In this document: positions 41,525 to 50,026 of the stretch, one piece after another
How the letters are laid out: every line of letters begins with the position of its first letter
How positions within the stretch are numbered: the first letter of the stretch is position 1
Assembly (NCBI GenBank): GCA_030041495.1
Contig: JASHNT010000122.1
Span: forward strand, 1-64,000
Direction of reading: 5' to 3'
DNA length: 64,000 bases
Source of the DNA: Bryobacteraceae bacterium
GTDB taxonomy: Bacteria; Acidobacteriota; Terriglobia; Bryobacterales; Bryobacteraceae
Program-made: the position numbers and the translations under genes
The notes under the pieces: generated by a model
Databases searched by the model: none
What the model was told of the DNA's origin: nothing
The model's input: the letters and a program-made list of their open reading frames with translations, nothing else

Positions 41525-42148
41525 ATGGGACTAGATCCAGCTATGCGCGGAAGTTCGCCTGTATTGAAGAGCGCACTGAGAGGCTTCTTGGCCGGCCTGG
41601 CGATGTTCGCCTGCGCCCGCGCGACGACGCTTCAGAAACTCAGCCTGGATGACATGATCCGGCAGTCCACCGGCATCGTGCGCGCCAAGGTGACCGGTTC
41701 GCGCGCCGCGCTACGCGGCCAAAACATTTACACGTATTACCGTTTGCAAGTGCTGGAGACCGCGAAGACGGATCCCGCGGTGGCGGGAAGCAAAACCGGC
41801 GGCCGCGAAATCGAACTCGCGGTGCCGGGCGGAACGGTGAACGGGGTCCACCAGGCCGCGATCGGATCGCCAGAACTGGCTTCCGGCGCCGAGTACGTGG
41901 TGTTCCTGTGGACCAGCAAGTCCGGCCTGACGCAGATCATCGGGCTATCGCAGGGATTGTTCCATGTGGCACAAAACGGGTCGGGCGATCTCGACCTGAG
42001 CCGGCCTGCGACGGATGAGCTGATGATCGACCAGAGCGGCCATCAAGTGACAGATCATCCGGCGGAGCTGCACTGGAGCCAGTTGCGGTCTCGCATTCAG
42101 CGCGATCTGAGCCAGGGAGAGGCGAGCCGAGAGGAGCCGCGAAAGTAA
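41525..42148 (+). CDS. Secreted protein of unknown function next to a matrixin protease
   Basis: The product is 207 aa from ATG 41525; ATG 41543 would give a more compact signal peptide (MRGSSPVLKSALRGFLAGL). The mature part (TTLQKLSLDDMIRQSTGIVRAKVTG...) includes AEYVVFLWTSKSG and a GLSQGLFHV segment, suggesting a beta-barrel of the OB type. It ends 2 nt before the metalloprotease ATG, so the two are probably coexpressed; a chaperone or propeptide-like role is speculation. Confidence 0.62.
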   Translation: MGLDPAMRGSSPVLKSALRGFLAGLAMFACARATTLQKLSLDDMIRQSTGIVRAKVTGSRAALRGQNIYTYYRLQVLETAKTDPAVAGSKTGGREIELAVPGGTVNGVHQAAIGSPELASGAEYVVFLWTSKSGLTQIIGLSQGLFHVAQNGSGDLDLSRPATDELMIDQSGHQVTDHPAELHWSQLRSRIQRDLSQGEASREEPRK

Positions 42149-42150
42149 GC

Positions 42151-44769
42151 ATGGCTACCTCGCGGCGGATTCTGATGCTCGCGGCCGGTCTGGCCGCTGT
42201 GTCCTCGATCGCCTCCGGCTACGCGCACTGGCTTTTTTACGCGAACGACAGCGTGCCTTTCAACTCCGTGCCGGCCATCTTCAACCTGGGAAGCCTGGCG
42301 AACGACACGGTTTCTTATTTCATCTCCGACCAGACTCCCACGGGATTGATGCCGGGCGATAGCGTGGCCAACGTGGTCAGCCAGATTCAAGCTGCAGCGG
42401 CGGTGTGGAACACGGTTCCGACCTCGACCGTACGGCTCGCGTTTGGCGGGTATTCGGCAATCGGCGCTCCGCAGACGGCGCCCCAGGCGACTCCGGGGAT
42501 CGACGTGGTCTTCGACGATGACGACGTGCCGCCGGGGCTGGCGGCGCTGACGCGTCTGACCTGGCTGTCCTCGGACGTCAATGCCGTGGCGAATGGCGCA
42601 TCGTTCGTGCCGATCCGGCGCTCCACGATTTCGCTGCGGCACGAGCTGGGCAACGGAGGCGGGGGCACGCTGGCCAGCTACGACGACGTGTTCTTCCTGA
42701 TCGTGGCGCATGAATTCGGTCACGCGCTGGGTTTGCAGCACACGTTAACTTCGGGACTGATGGCCACTACCTGGACCAGCGCCACCACCAAGGCGATTCC
42801 GCTTTCCCCGGACGACATCGCGGGGATCTCGTTGCTCTATCCCACGCAGACGTATCAACAGGGCACCGGCAGCATTTCGGGATCGGTGCTGGTGAACGGC
42901 AATGGCGTGAACCTGGCCAACGTGGTGGCTTTATCGGTGAGCGGGGTCGCAGTCAGCACGCTGACCAATCCGGACGGGACGTATCAGATTCAAGGCGTGC
43001 CGCCGGGGCAATATTACGTCTACGCGGGGCCCCTGCCGCCGCCGCAGGTTGGTGAAGCCACTCCCGACAATATCGTGCCGCCGGAAGATTCCCAGGGCAA
43101 TCCATTCAACGCGCAGACCGGTTTTGACACCGAGTTCGCTCCCGGCACGCGGGACTTGAGCCAGGCAACGGTGGTGACGGTGACTGCCGGAGTGCCCTCG
43201 ACGGGAATCAATTGCACGCTGCAGCCGCGCTCCAACCCGACCTTCAATTACGTGGAGACGTGGGGTTACGTGGGGTCGGTGGGTGTGCCTTCGCCTCCGC
43301 TGCTGGCCGGCAGCCGCGAATACCTGCTGTTTGGCGGTCCGACCGGCATCGCCTCTGCTTCGGCTCTGGTTCCGGGGCTGAGCGCTACGGTGATTGGAGC
43401 TGCCGCGGTAGAGCCGAAAACGCTGGCGTTCGAAAGCCCGTATTATGCCGAAATCGTGGTGGATCCGGGACAAGTGCAAAATAGCCAACCGGTGGCGCTG
43501 GTGGTGACTACGCCCAGCGACATGTACGTTCTGCCGTACGCGTTCTCGGTGGTTCCCACGCCGCCGCCTTCGATTACGGGCGTCAACGCCACCACCGACG
43601 CGTTGGGCAACATCACGGTCAATCTGCAAGGCGCGAACCTGAATTCATCGACGTCCGTGGTCTTCGATGGAGCGGCAGCGCCCGTGCTCTCGGTCAACAG
43701 CGATGGCTCGCTGACGGTGGCCGCGCCTCCTGCCTCGGCCGGCTACACGGCGTACATCGAAGCGCTCTCGCCGGCGGGCCAGACCTCGTGGCAGGACCTG
43801 GGAAACGCGACGCCACCCTCCTTCACTTATTCGGCTCCGCAGAATCCGTCCTTTATCGTCAACTACGCGCAACTGTTCCCCGGAGCAACTTCGATGATCG
43901 ACATCATCGGCACGAATACATCCTTTTCCCTCTCTGGTTGCCCGGTGTCGATTGGAACGGGCACCAGCGACATTACCGTGGGCCAGGTGTGGGTGCTGCC
44001 GCAGGATCCGGGAGTCTTGCTAGCGAACGTGGCAGTGCGCCCGCAGGCACAACCCGGTCCGGTGGATGTAACCGTTTCCTGCGGTTTGCAGACGTTGACG
44101 ATTCCAGGCGGCCTGCAAGTGCAGGCTGCGAATCCCGCCCAGGTGAGCATGCTAACGCCGATTTTGAATCAGGCCACCGGTCTGCCCGGGACCCCGGCTG
44201 GTGGTGTGGCGGTGATCACTTGCACCGGTTTGCCGCAGAACGTCACCGGCTGGACCGTGCTGTTCGACTACCAAATTCCATCTACCGTTCAAATGCAGAA
44301 CGGCAATCAGTTGTATGTTCCAATACCCGCCAGTGTTGCTGCCGGGGGAGCGGCGGTGGTGCAACTGATTCCTCCCAACAGCAACATTGTCATTCCTGCC
44401 GTAGTGATGCAGGTGGACCTGCCCGACCCGGTGATCACCGCGGCCGTCAACGCTTCCGGCAATCCGGTCAGCTCGACCAATCCCGTCCACGTGGGCGATA
44501 CGATGACGCTCACCGTGAGCGGGCTGACGCAATCGGCTACCGGGGCCGGTTTGAATAACACCCAGGTGGTCATCGGTGGACTGCAAGGGGGCGCCGCGGT
44601 CGCGCCGCTCACGATTTCTCCTACAGCGCAGGCGGACACGTATCAGATCCAGTTTACGCTTGGTCCCAACGTGCCCTACGGGCCCGATGAAGCGGTGCAG
44701 GTGGGCATCGGAACGCGCGTTTCCGCGCCGTTCAACTTGTTCATTCTTCCGGCCGCCGCTAGTCAATAA
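42151..44769 (+). CDS. Secreted matrixin-like (M10) metalloprotease with Ig-like domains
   Basis: The product is 872 aa with a signal peptide (about residues 1-24). The metzincin zinc site is complete: H187-E188-x2-H191-x5-H197 (HEFGHALGLQH), with the Met-turn M204 and DDIAGISLLYP closing the catalytic domain. A carboxypeptidase-regulatory-like beta domain follows (SISGSVLVNGNGV, about 243-300), then several IPT/TIG or TIGR03437-like beta modules to the end. Extracellular proteolysis or polymer attachment is likely. It is cotranscribed with the preceding secreted protein. Confidence 0.87.
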   Translation: MATSRRILMLAAGLAAVSSIASGYAHWLFYANDSVPFNSVPAIFNLGSLANDTVSYFISDQTPTGLMPGDSVANVVSQIQAAAAVWNTVPTSTVRLAFGGYSAIGAPQTAPQATPGIDVVFDDDDVPPGLAALTRLTWLSSDVNAVANGASFVPIRRSTISLRHELGNGGGGTLASYDDVFFLIVAHEFGHALGLQHTLTSGLMATTWTSATTKAIPLSPDDIAGISLLYPTQTYQQGTGSISGSVLVNGNGVNLANVVALSVSGVAVSTLTNPDGTYQIQGVPPGQYYVYAGPLPPPQVGEATPDNIVPPEDSQGNPFNAQTGFDTEFAPGTRDLSQATVVTVTAGVPSTGINCTLQPRSNPTFNYVETWGYVGSVGVPSPPLLAGSREYLLFGGPTGIASASALVPGLSATVIGAAAVEPKTLAFESPYYAEIVVDPGQVQNSQPVALVVTTPSDMYVLPYAFSVVPTPPPSITGVNATTDALGNITVNLQGANLNSSTSVVFDGAAAPVLSVNSDGSLTVAAPPASAGYTAYIEALSPAGQTSWQDLGNATPPSFTYSAPQNPSFIVNYAQLFPGATSMIDIIGTNTSFSLSGCPVSIGTGTSDITVGQVWVLPQDPGVLLANVAVRPQAQPGPVDVTVSCGLQTLTIPGGLQVQAANPAQVSMLTPILNQATGLPGTPAGGVAVITCTGLPQNVTGWTVLFDYQIPSTVQMQNGNQLYVPIPASVAAGGAAVVQLIPPNSNIVIPAVVMQVDLPDPVITAAVNASGNPVSSTNPVHVGDTMTLTVSGLTQSATGAGLNNTQVVIGGLQGGAAVAPLTISPTAQADTYQIQFTLGPNVPYGPDEAVQVGIGTRVSAPFNLFILPAAASQ

Positions 44770-44808
44770 TTGCCTGCAAAACAGCGCGCGGGCATCCAGC
44801 TCAGGGAT

Positions 44809-45228
44809 TCAAGGGCGCCCGCGGGCCCTTTGCGGGCTAGCCAGCGCTCCCAGGAACGTCAGATCGCCTTCCAGGAAATCGTAGGTGCCCAGCCGCGCGG
44901 GGCACTCCCACACGATCTGCTCGAATTCGAGATTGCGGGGCTCGCCGCTGAATTCGGTCACGCGGTAGAAGATCAGACGCAGGGGCGGGCCGTCCGGGTA
45001 TTGCACTTCGTAGCTGGCCATTTCCTCGCCGATCACGGCGTGGATATCGAGCTCCTCGCGCAACTCCCGTTCCAGAGCCGCGCGGGGATACTCGCCTTGC
45101 TCGACTTTGCCTCCCGGAAACTCCCATTTGAGGGCGTGCCTTGATCCGCGCTTTCGCTGGGCGATAAGGATTCGTCCTTCGCGCTCTAAAACGGCGGCGA
45201 CCACGGTGATGGGGGCAGGGAATGGCAT
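44809..45228 (-). CDS. Nudix hydrolase (MutT-like)
   Basis: The product is 139 aa from ATG 45228. The Nudix box G-x5-E-x7-R-E-x2-E-E spans residues 40-62 (GKVEQGEYPRAALERELREEL). Length and the WEFPGGK lead-in match 8-oxo-dGTP/CTP pyrophosphatases of the MutT group, which sanitise nucleotide pools. It is divergent from the IscU-like gene, 21 nt away. Confidence 0.88.
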   Translation of the reverse strand: MPFPAPITVVAAVLEREGRILIAQRKRGSRHALKWEFPGGKVEQGEYPRAALERELREELDIHAVIGEEMASYEVQYPDGPPLRLIFYRVTEFSGEPRNLEFEQIVWECPARLGTYDFLEGDLTFLGALASPQRARGRP

Positions 45229-45249
45229 TAAGGGATAATTGAAGCACAA

Positions 45250-45615
45250 GTGTACTCGGAGCGTCTGCTGGATCATTTCCGGAATCCCCGCAACGTGGGT
45301 CAGTTGGATCCGCCCGCGGCGATCGTGGATGTCAGCAATCCAGCCTGCGGCGACATGCTGCGGCTCTCGGCACGCTTCGACCAGGGACGGGTGACGGAGG
45401 CGCGCTATCAGACGCGTGGCTGCACTGCTTCGATTGCGGCCGGCTCTGCGTTGACCGAATGGATGGCCGGCAAGTCGTGCGAGGAGCTGCGCACTCTGAC
45501 GCCGGCCATGATCGAAGAGCTGGTGGGCGGGCTGGAGCCCGCATCGAAACACGCCGCGGTGTTGTGTGCGGACGCGGTGAAACGCCTCCTATTAAACTTA
45601 AACGCCAAGCTGTGA
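45250..45615 (+). CDS. IscU/NifU-like iron-sulfur cluster scaffold
   Basis: The product is 121 aa from GTG 45250. Three cluster cysteines are present: C33 (NPACGD), C58 (RGCTAS) and C106 (VLCADA). The usual HSCA-binding LPPVK motif is absent, as in SufU-type or minimal scaffolds. No cysteine desulfurase gene is adjacent. It carries transient 2Fe-2S or 4Fe-4S clusters to apoproteins. Confidence 0.85.
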   Translation: MYSERLLDHFRNPRNVGQLDPPAAIVDVSNPACGDMLRLSARFDQGRVTEARYQTRGCTASIAAGSALTEWMAGKSCEELRTLTPAMIEELVGGLEPASKHAAVLCADAVKRLLLNLNAKL

Positions 45616-45662
45616 ACTGACGTTTCTGAACTGGGCTTGCGCCTGAAGTATGCTTAGGTCTA

Positions 45663-46769
45663 ATGACGCCTTTCGATTTCCGCCCGCGCACGCGGGTCGT
45701 GTTTGGCTCCGGGGAGTTCGGCCGGCTGGGCGAAGTGGCGCGCGAGATGGGCGGCACGCGCTGCCTGCTGGTGGCCGATGCGGGGATGCTCGAGACGGGG
45801 TATGTCAAAGAAGCTACGCGCACCTTGAAGGCCCGGCGCATGGAAGTTTTCGGCTTCCATGATTTCGGACCGAACCCGACTACGGCGATGGTGGAGGCGG
45901 GAGCCGCGGCGGCCGCGCCGGAACACGCCGACCTGATCGTGAGCGTGGGCGGCGGCAGCTCCATGGACTGCGCCAAGGCGATCAACTTTTTGCTGACCAA
46001 CGGCGGGCGCATGCGCGACTACTGGGGCTACGGCAAAGCCGCCAAGCCGATGCTGCCGATGATCGCGGTTCCGACCACGGCTGGTACAGGGAGCGAAGCG
46101 CAGAGCTACTCGATCGTGATCGACGCGGAAACCGGAACGCGTATGGCTTGCGGAGACGCCAAGGCGACCTTCCGCGCGGCCATCCTGGACCCCAAGCTGA
46201 CGCTAACTCAGCCGCGGGAGCTGGCCTCGGCAAGCGGCTACGACGCGCTGTCGCACGCGCTGGAAACATTGGTGACCACACGGCGCACGGCGCTTTCGGA
46301 AAGCTTTTCGCGCTCGGCCTGGCGGCTGGCGAGCAAGGGCTTTGAGCGGATGGTGCGCGATCCGGAGGACCTGGAGGCTCGCGGAGCGCTGCTGGTGGGC
46401 GCGCATTTCGGAGGGCTGGCCGTGGAGAATTCGATGCTCGGCGCGGCGCACGCCTGCGCCCTGCCGCTTACCTCGCAATTCGGAGTGAAGCACGGCGTCG
46501 CGATCGCGCTGATGCTGCGTCACGCAGTGCGCTGGAACCGGTCCGACGTGGGACCTTGCTACGACGCGCTGGGCGCGGGAGACCTGGAGGAGCGCCTGAC
46601 GCAAATGGCGGAGTCCGCGGGGCTGCCGTTGACTCTGGGCGAAGTCGGCGTCGGCGAGGAGGTTTTGCCAAGGCTGGCGGAAGAGGCCGCCGCGCAGTGG
46701 CCGGGAAGGTTCAACCCGCGCCTGCTGGACACGGCGGGCGCTCTGGAGATGTACGAGTGGGCTCTATGA
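45663..46769 (+). CDS. Iron-containing alcohol dehydrogenase family protein
   Basis: The product is 368 aa, type III (metal-dependent) dehydrogenase. NAD-binding GGGSSMDCAKAINFL is near residue 97 and the iron ligands are in SGYDALSHALE (D, H) and the later GAAHACALPL and GVKHGVAIAL helices. These enzymes reduce aldehydes or oxidise short alcohols; substrate unknown. Its stop overlaps the start of the GEFT-motif protein by 4 nt. Confidence 0.9.
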   Translation: MTPFDFRPRTRVVFGSGEFGRLGEVAREMGGTRCLLVADAGMLETGYVKEATRTLKARRMEVFGFHDFGPNPTTAMVEAGAAAAAPEHADLIVSVGGGSSMDCAKAINFLLTNGGRMRDYWGYGKAAKPMLPMIAVPTTAGTGSEAQSYSIVIDAETGTRMACGDAKATFRAAILDPKLTLTQPRELASASGYDALSHALETLVTTRRTALSESFSRSAWRLASKGFERMVRDPEDLEARGALLVGAHFGGLAVENSMLGAAHACALPLTSQFGVKHGVAIALMLRHAVRWNRSDVGPCYDALGAGDLEERLTQMAESAGLPLTLGEVGVGEEVLPRLAEEAAAQWPGRFNPRLLDTAGALEMYEWAL

Positions 46770-48055
46770 GCTTCGACGAACGATTCGAACTGGGCGAGTT
46801 GGTGCGGTATGACGGTATCCGCAGCTTTGCCGCACGCGACCGCGCGAGCGGACAGGAGTTGCTGGCGCATTTTCTGGAGAATCCCTCCGAGGCCGGCGCG
46901 CTGCTCAAGAGCCTAGATCTCCTGCCGGAGCGGGAACGGCAACGGATCGTCGACCGGGGGGAGCGCGAGGGCGTGGCGTACGTAGTCACGGGCAGCCTGG
47001 CCGGACATGCCGGCCTGCGCGAATGGCTGGCGGCGAATGCCCACGAGCCCCGCCCGCTGAATGCGGCGGGAGCATGGAAAGTGGTTCTGCCCGAGAGCAG
47101 CCCGGAGAGAAGCTCCGGGAGAAGCGTCGATGAGCAGTTCCTGGCTCTGTTCCCTACGGGCGAGCGGGTGCAGGCCAATCCTGTGGAAACTTCGCCGCGA
47201 GCCGAAGAAAGCGAGCCGGGGGAATTCACGCGGATGTTTCAGGCTCCCGCGGCTGCGGCCCCCGGGCCACCGGCGCTTTCCTCGCCGGCAGCTTCGTTAC
47301 CAGCATCTTCCGTGTCAACACCCTCGTCGTCCGCATCTGCCACGCCCGTCACGCCGCCGGCGGCCGCCGGAGACAAGGCCCAGGAGCCGGGCGAGTTCAC
47401 TCGGATGTTTCAAGCTCCGGCACAGGCCGCGGCGCAGCCCGCACCGGGGCAGGCGAAGAAACCCGAAGGTCCCGGCGAATTTACGCGATTTTTCGAGGCG
47501 CGGTCGCCCTCCTCGCCGGGCTCTCGAAATCCCGCGGGCCCTTCCGCCGCGCCAACGGGAGCTTCGCCCTCCAAGCCGGGCGAGTTCACTCAGTTTTTCG
47601 AGGCGCAAGCGCATCCGGCCGGTATGAATCCATTGCCCGGTAATGTTCCGCCGATGCCTGCTACGCCTCTTGCTCCGAAGCAAGGCGAGTTCACCAAGGT
47701 GTTCGGCGCGGGCGAGATGCGGACTCTTTCCCCGACTCCGGTCCCGCCGCCCGCCGCGCCTCCCGCTCCGCGTCAGCCTGCGGCGCCAACCGGCATCTTT
47801 GCCTCGCCGAAGTCCGCATCCCCTACACCTGCTTCACAGGGTCCTGGAGAATACACCCGGCAGTTCTCCGCAGCTCCCGCACTCACACTGGGGCAGGCGC
47901 CGCAAGAAACGCCGGCGCCCCGGCCGCCATCTCACGGTGGTGCGGTTCCAGCCGGTTCTGCACGTAACTCACGCTGGCCGCTGATTTTGGGAATCGCCGC
48001 GGTGGTGGTACTGGTGGCGGTGGTGGTCCTGTTTCTGGTAGGCCGCCGAAAGTAG
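46766..48055 (+). CDS. Tail-anchored protein with six GEFT short motifs and a degenerate kinase-like N-terminus
   Basis: The product is 429 aa. Residues 5-110 (ELGELVRYDGIRSFAARDRASG, YVVTGSLAGHAGLREWL) look like a kinase N-lobe and hinge without catalytic residues; this is a weak resemblance. Residues 150-400 are a Pro/Ala-rich disordered region with the motif GE(F/Y)Txx(F) at residues 152, 209, 237, 272, 307 and 361. A single membrane helix at 404-425 precedes RRK. The array suggests multivalent docking of a partner at the membrane. Function unknown. It starts in a 4-nt overlap with the dehydrogenase gene. Confidence 0.72.
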   Translation: MSFDERFELGELVRYDGIRSFAARDRASGQELLAHFLENPSEAGALLKSLDLLPERERQRIVDRGEREGVAYVVTGSLAGHAGLREWLAANAHEPRPLNAAGAWKVVLPESSPERSSGRSVDEQFLALFPTGERVQANPVETSPRAEESEPGEFTRMFQAPAAAAPGPPALSSPAASLPASSVSTPSSSASATPVTPPAAAGDKAQEPGEFTRMFQAPAQAAAQPAPGQAKKPEGPGEFTRFFEARSPSSPGSRNPAGPSAAPTGASPSKPGEFTQFFEAQAHPAGMNPLPGNVPPMPATPLAPKQGEFTKVFGAGEMRTLSPTPVPPPAAPPAPRQPAAPTGIFASPKSASPTPASQGPGEYTRQFSAAPALTLGQAPQETPAPRPPSHGGAVPAGSARNSRWPLILGIAAVVVLVAVVVLFLVGRRK

Positions 48056-48146
48056 TTTCGCCGAGGCCCCGGGCGCAGTCTTACCATCTAGAAAGTGCCA
48101 AAACTTCTTCGCCAGCTTTGTGTTAGACGAGATAGCAGAGAACCGT

Positions 48147-48152
48147 TATACT
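48147..48152 (+). promoter_or_regulatory. -10 box (TATACT) upstream of the GT4 gene
   Basis: TATACT matches 5 of 6 consensus bases and ends 11 nt before ATG 48164, leaving a 5' leader of only a few bases. TTAGAC at 48123-48128 (18-nt spacer) is a poor -35. Confidence 0.35.
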
Positions 48153-48163
48153 AAAAACACGAC

Positions 48164-49309
48164 ATGCGATTTTCGGTGGACGCTCACTCGGTCGGCTGTC
48201 ACTTGACGGGGAATGAAGTTTACATCCGCAATCTCCTGAATGAGTTTGCCAGGGTAGATCACTCCGACCAGTTCATTGCATATGTTGCCAAACCGAATGC
48301 GGATACGAGCTTGCCCGCCAGCATCCAAACCCGGTGGGTTTCCGAGAATCCGTACAAGCGGCTGGCGCTGGATTTGCCGCGGCACCTGCGGCGGGATCGC
48401 CCGGACCTGCTGCATGTACAATACACAGGGCCTTTGTTCACGTCCACTCCACTGGTGGTGAGCGTTCATGACGTGAGCTTCCTGGAATACCCGCAATACT
48501 TCACGCGGTTTCGCGCGACCCAGTTGAAGATCACAGTGCGTCGAACGGTGGAGCGGGCGGCCGCGATTCTTACGCCAAGCGAGTTTTCGCGCAAGGCGAT
48601 TTTGCGGCATTATTCGCTCGACGAAGAAAAAGTCGTGGTGGTGCACAACGCAGTTTCTTCCGAATTCCGGGCGATTGACCGTCAGCTTGCACAGGGCGCG
48701 GTGCAGCGAAAATTCGGCATCGCCGGGCCGTTCGTGCTTACGGTGGGGGATTTGCAGCCGCGCAAGAATCACTGGGGACTGTTACAAGCCTTTGAGCAAG
48801 TGCTGCGTGCACATCCGCAGCTTCCGCATCGTCTGGTATTTGTGGGCAAAGAGACGTGGTATTCCAAGGACCTGCACCGCGCGGTGGCGAGGTCCGGCGT
48901 TGCGGAGCGCGTGCACTTCACCGGATTCGTGGACGACGCCGACCTGGTGCAATTCTACGGAGCCTGCGATCTGTTCGTGTTCCCGTCGTTTTACGAAGGC
49001 TTCGGGCTGCCGATTTTGGAGGCAATGGCGTGCGGGCGAGCCGTAGCGTCCTCCAGCACCACGGCGATGCCGGAGGTCGCGGACGGCGCCGGAATCCTGT
49101 TCGATCCGGGTTCGGCCGAACAGATGACGCGCGCGATTCGCGACGTCCTGATCGATCCGGAGCTGCGCGTGCGTATGGAGCGTCTAGGCTCGCAGCGCGC
49201 GGCCGCGTTCAGTTGGGAGCGTGCCGCCGAGCGCACCCTGGAACTTTACGGGCGGGTGGCGGGCGCGGAGAGAAGGGTCAACACCGCGGTGCAAACCCGG
49301 GTATCCTGA
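48164..49309 (+). CDS. GT4-family glycosyltransferase
   Basis: The product is 381 aa, GT-B fold. The C-terminal donor-binding domain shows VGDLQPRKNHWGLLQAF and the E-x7-E motif in FYEGFGLPILEAMACG. The first domain has an NEVYIRNLLNEF helix. Retaining GT4 enzymes add hexoses or related sugars to lipid-linked or capsular glycans at the cytoplasmic face. It is followed after 10 nt by a DUF3108 protein and a second glycosyltransferase. Confidence 0.88.
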   Translation: MRFSVDAHSVGCHLTGNEVYIRNLLNEFARVDHSDQFIAYVAKPNADTSLPASIQTRWVSENPYKRLALDLPRHLRRDRPDLLHVQYTGPLFTSTPLVVSVHDVSFLEYPQYFTRFRATQLKITVRRTVERAAAILTPSEFSRKAILRHYSLDEEKVVVVHNAVSSEFRAIDRQLAQGAVQRKFGIAGPFVLTVGDLQPRKNHWGLLQAFEQVLRAHPQLPHRLVFVGKETWYSKDLHRAVARSGVAERVHFTGFVDDADLVQFYGACDLFVFPSFYEGFGLPILEAMACGRAVASSSTTAMPEVADGAGILFDPGSAEQMTRAIRDVLIDPELRVRMERLGSQRAAAFSWERAAERTLELYGRVAGAERRVNTAVQTRVS

Positions 49310-49319
49310 GATTGATCCG

Positions 49320-50003
49320 ATGAAGTACGCAGTGTTTTGCGCTTTCCTGGTCTGCGCCCACGCAGAAACCCTCCACTACGTGATCAACTGGCAGAGCGGA
49401 TTGAATCTGGGCGAGGCCACGCTGACCTCGGGAAAATCGAACTGGGTCGTGAATGGCGCACAGACGCCACGCTGGAGCTTCGATCTTGACGTCGACGCCG
49501 GCGTTCCCGGCTTCAGCATCAGCGATCAGTACACTTCCGGCGCCAACGGCGATTTGTGCTCGGACAAGCTCGAGAAGACGGTGCACCACGGCAGCCGCAA
49601 GGATGAGGAGACGGTCACGTTCGACCAGGACCACAACACGGTGACGCGCCAGACGCACCCTTCCGGAATCGGCGGTAAGAGCGAGATTTCGGTGCCGTCG
49701 TGCGGCCGCGACGCGCTCGCGTTTCTGCAATTCGTCCGGCAGGAATTGGCGCAGGGCCGCCTGGCGCCGCAAGGTCCGGTGATCCTCGGCGCGGAATACA
49801 ACGTACGCCTGGAATTTGCCGGAACCGAACAGATCAAGAAGTTGGGCCAGACCGTGGATGCCGACAAGATCCACGCGACCATTCAAGGCCCGGCTAGCGA
49901 CTTGGGAGTGGACATTTTCTTCGGCAAGGATGAGGCGCGCACGCCGCTGGCCGCCCGCATTCCGCTCTCGCTCGGCACATTTAGCGTGGAGCTGTCGCAC
50001 TGA
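49320..50003 (+). CDS. Exported DUF3108 protein
   Basis: The product is 227 aa from ATG 49320 with a short signal peptide (MKYAVFCAFLVCAHA). The mature protein is beta-rich with the LHYVINWQSGLNLGEATL start and a pair of Cys (LCSDKLEKTVH; VPSCGRDALAFLQFVR) that could form a disulfide; these segments are characteristic of DUF3108 periplasmic proteins. It sits inside the glycan gene run, so an envelope role is likely. Confidence 0.78.
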   Translation: MKYAVFCAFLVCAHAETLHYVINWQSGLNLGEATLTSGKSNWVVNGAQTPRWSFDLDVDAGVPGFSISDQYTSGANGDLCSDKLEKTVHHGSRKDEETVTFDQDHNTVTRQTHPSGIGGKSEISVPSCGRDALAFLQFVRQELAQGRLAPQGPVILGAEYNVRLEFAGTEQIKKLGQTVDADKIHATIQGPASDLGVDIFFGKDEARTPLAARIPLSLGTFSVELSH

Positions 50004-50026
50004 ACCCTTCCGATAAACAATGGCGC

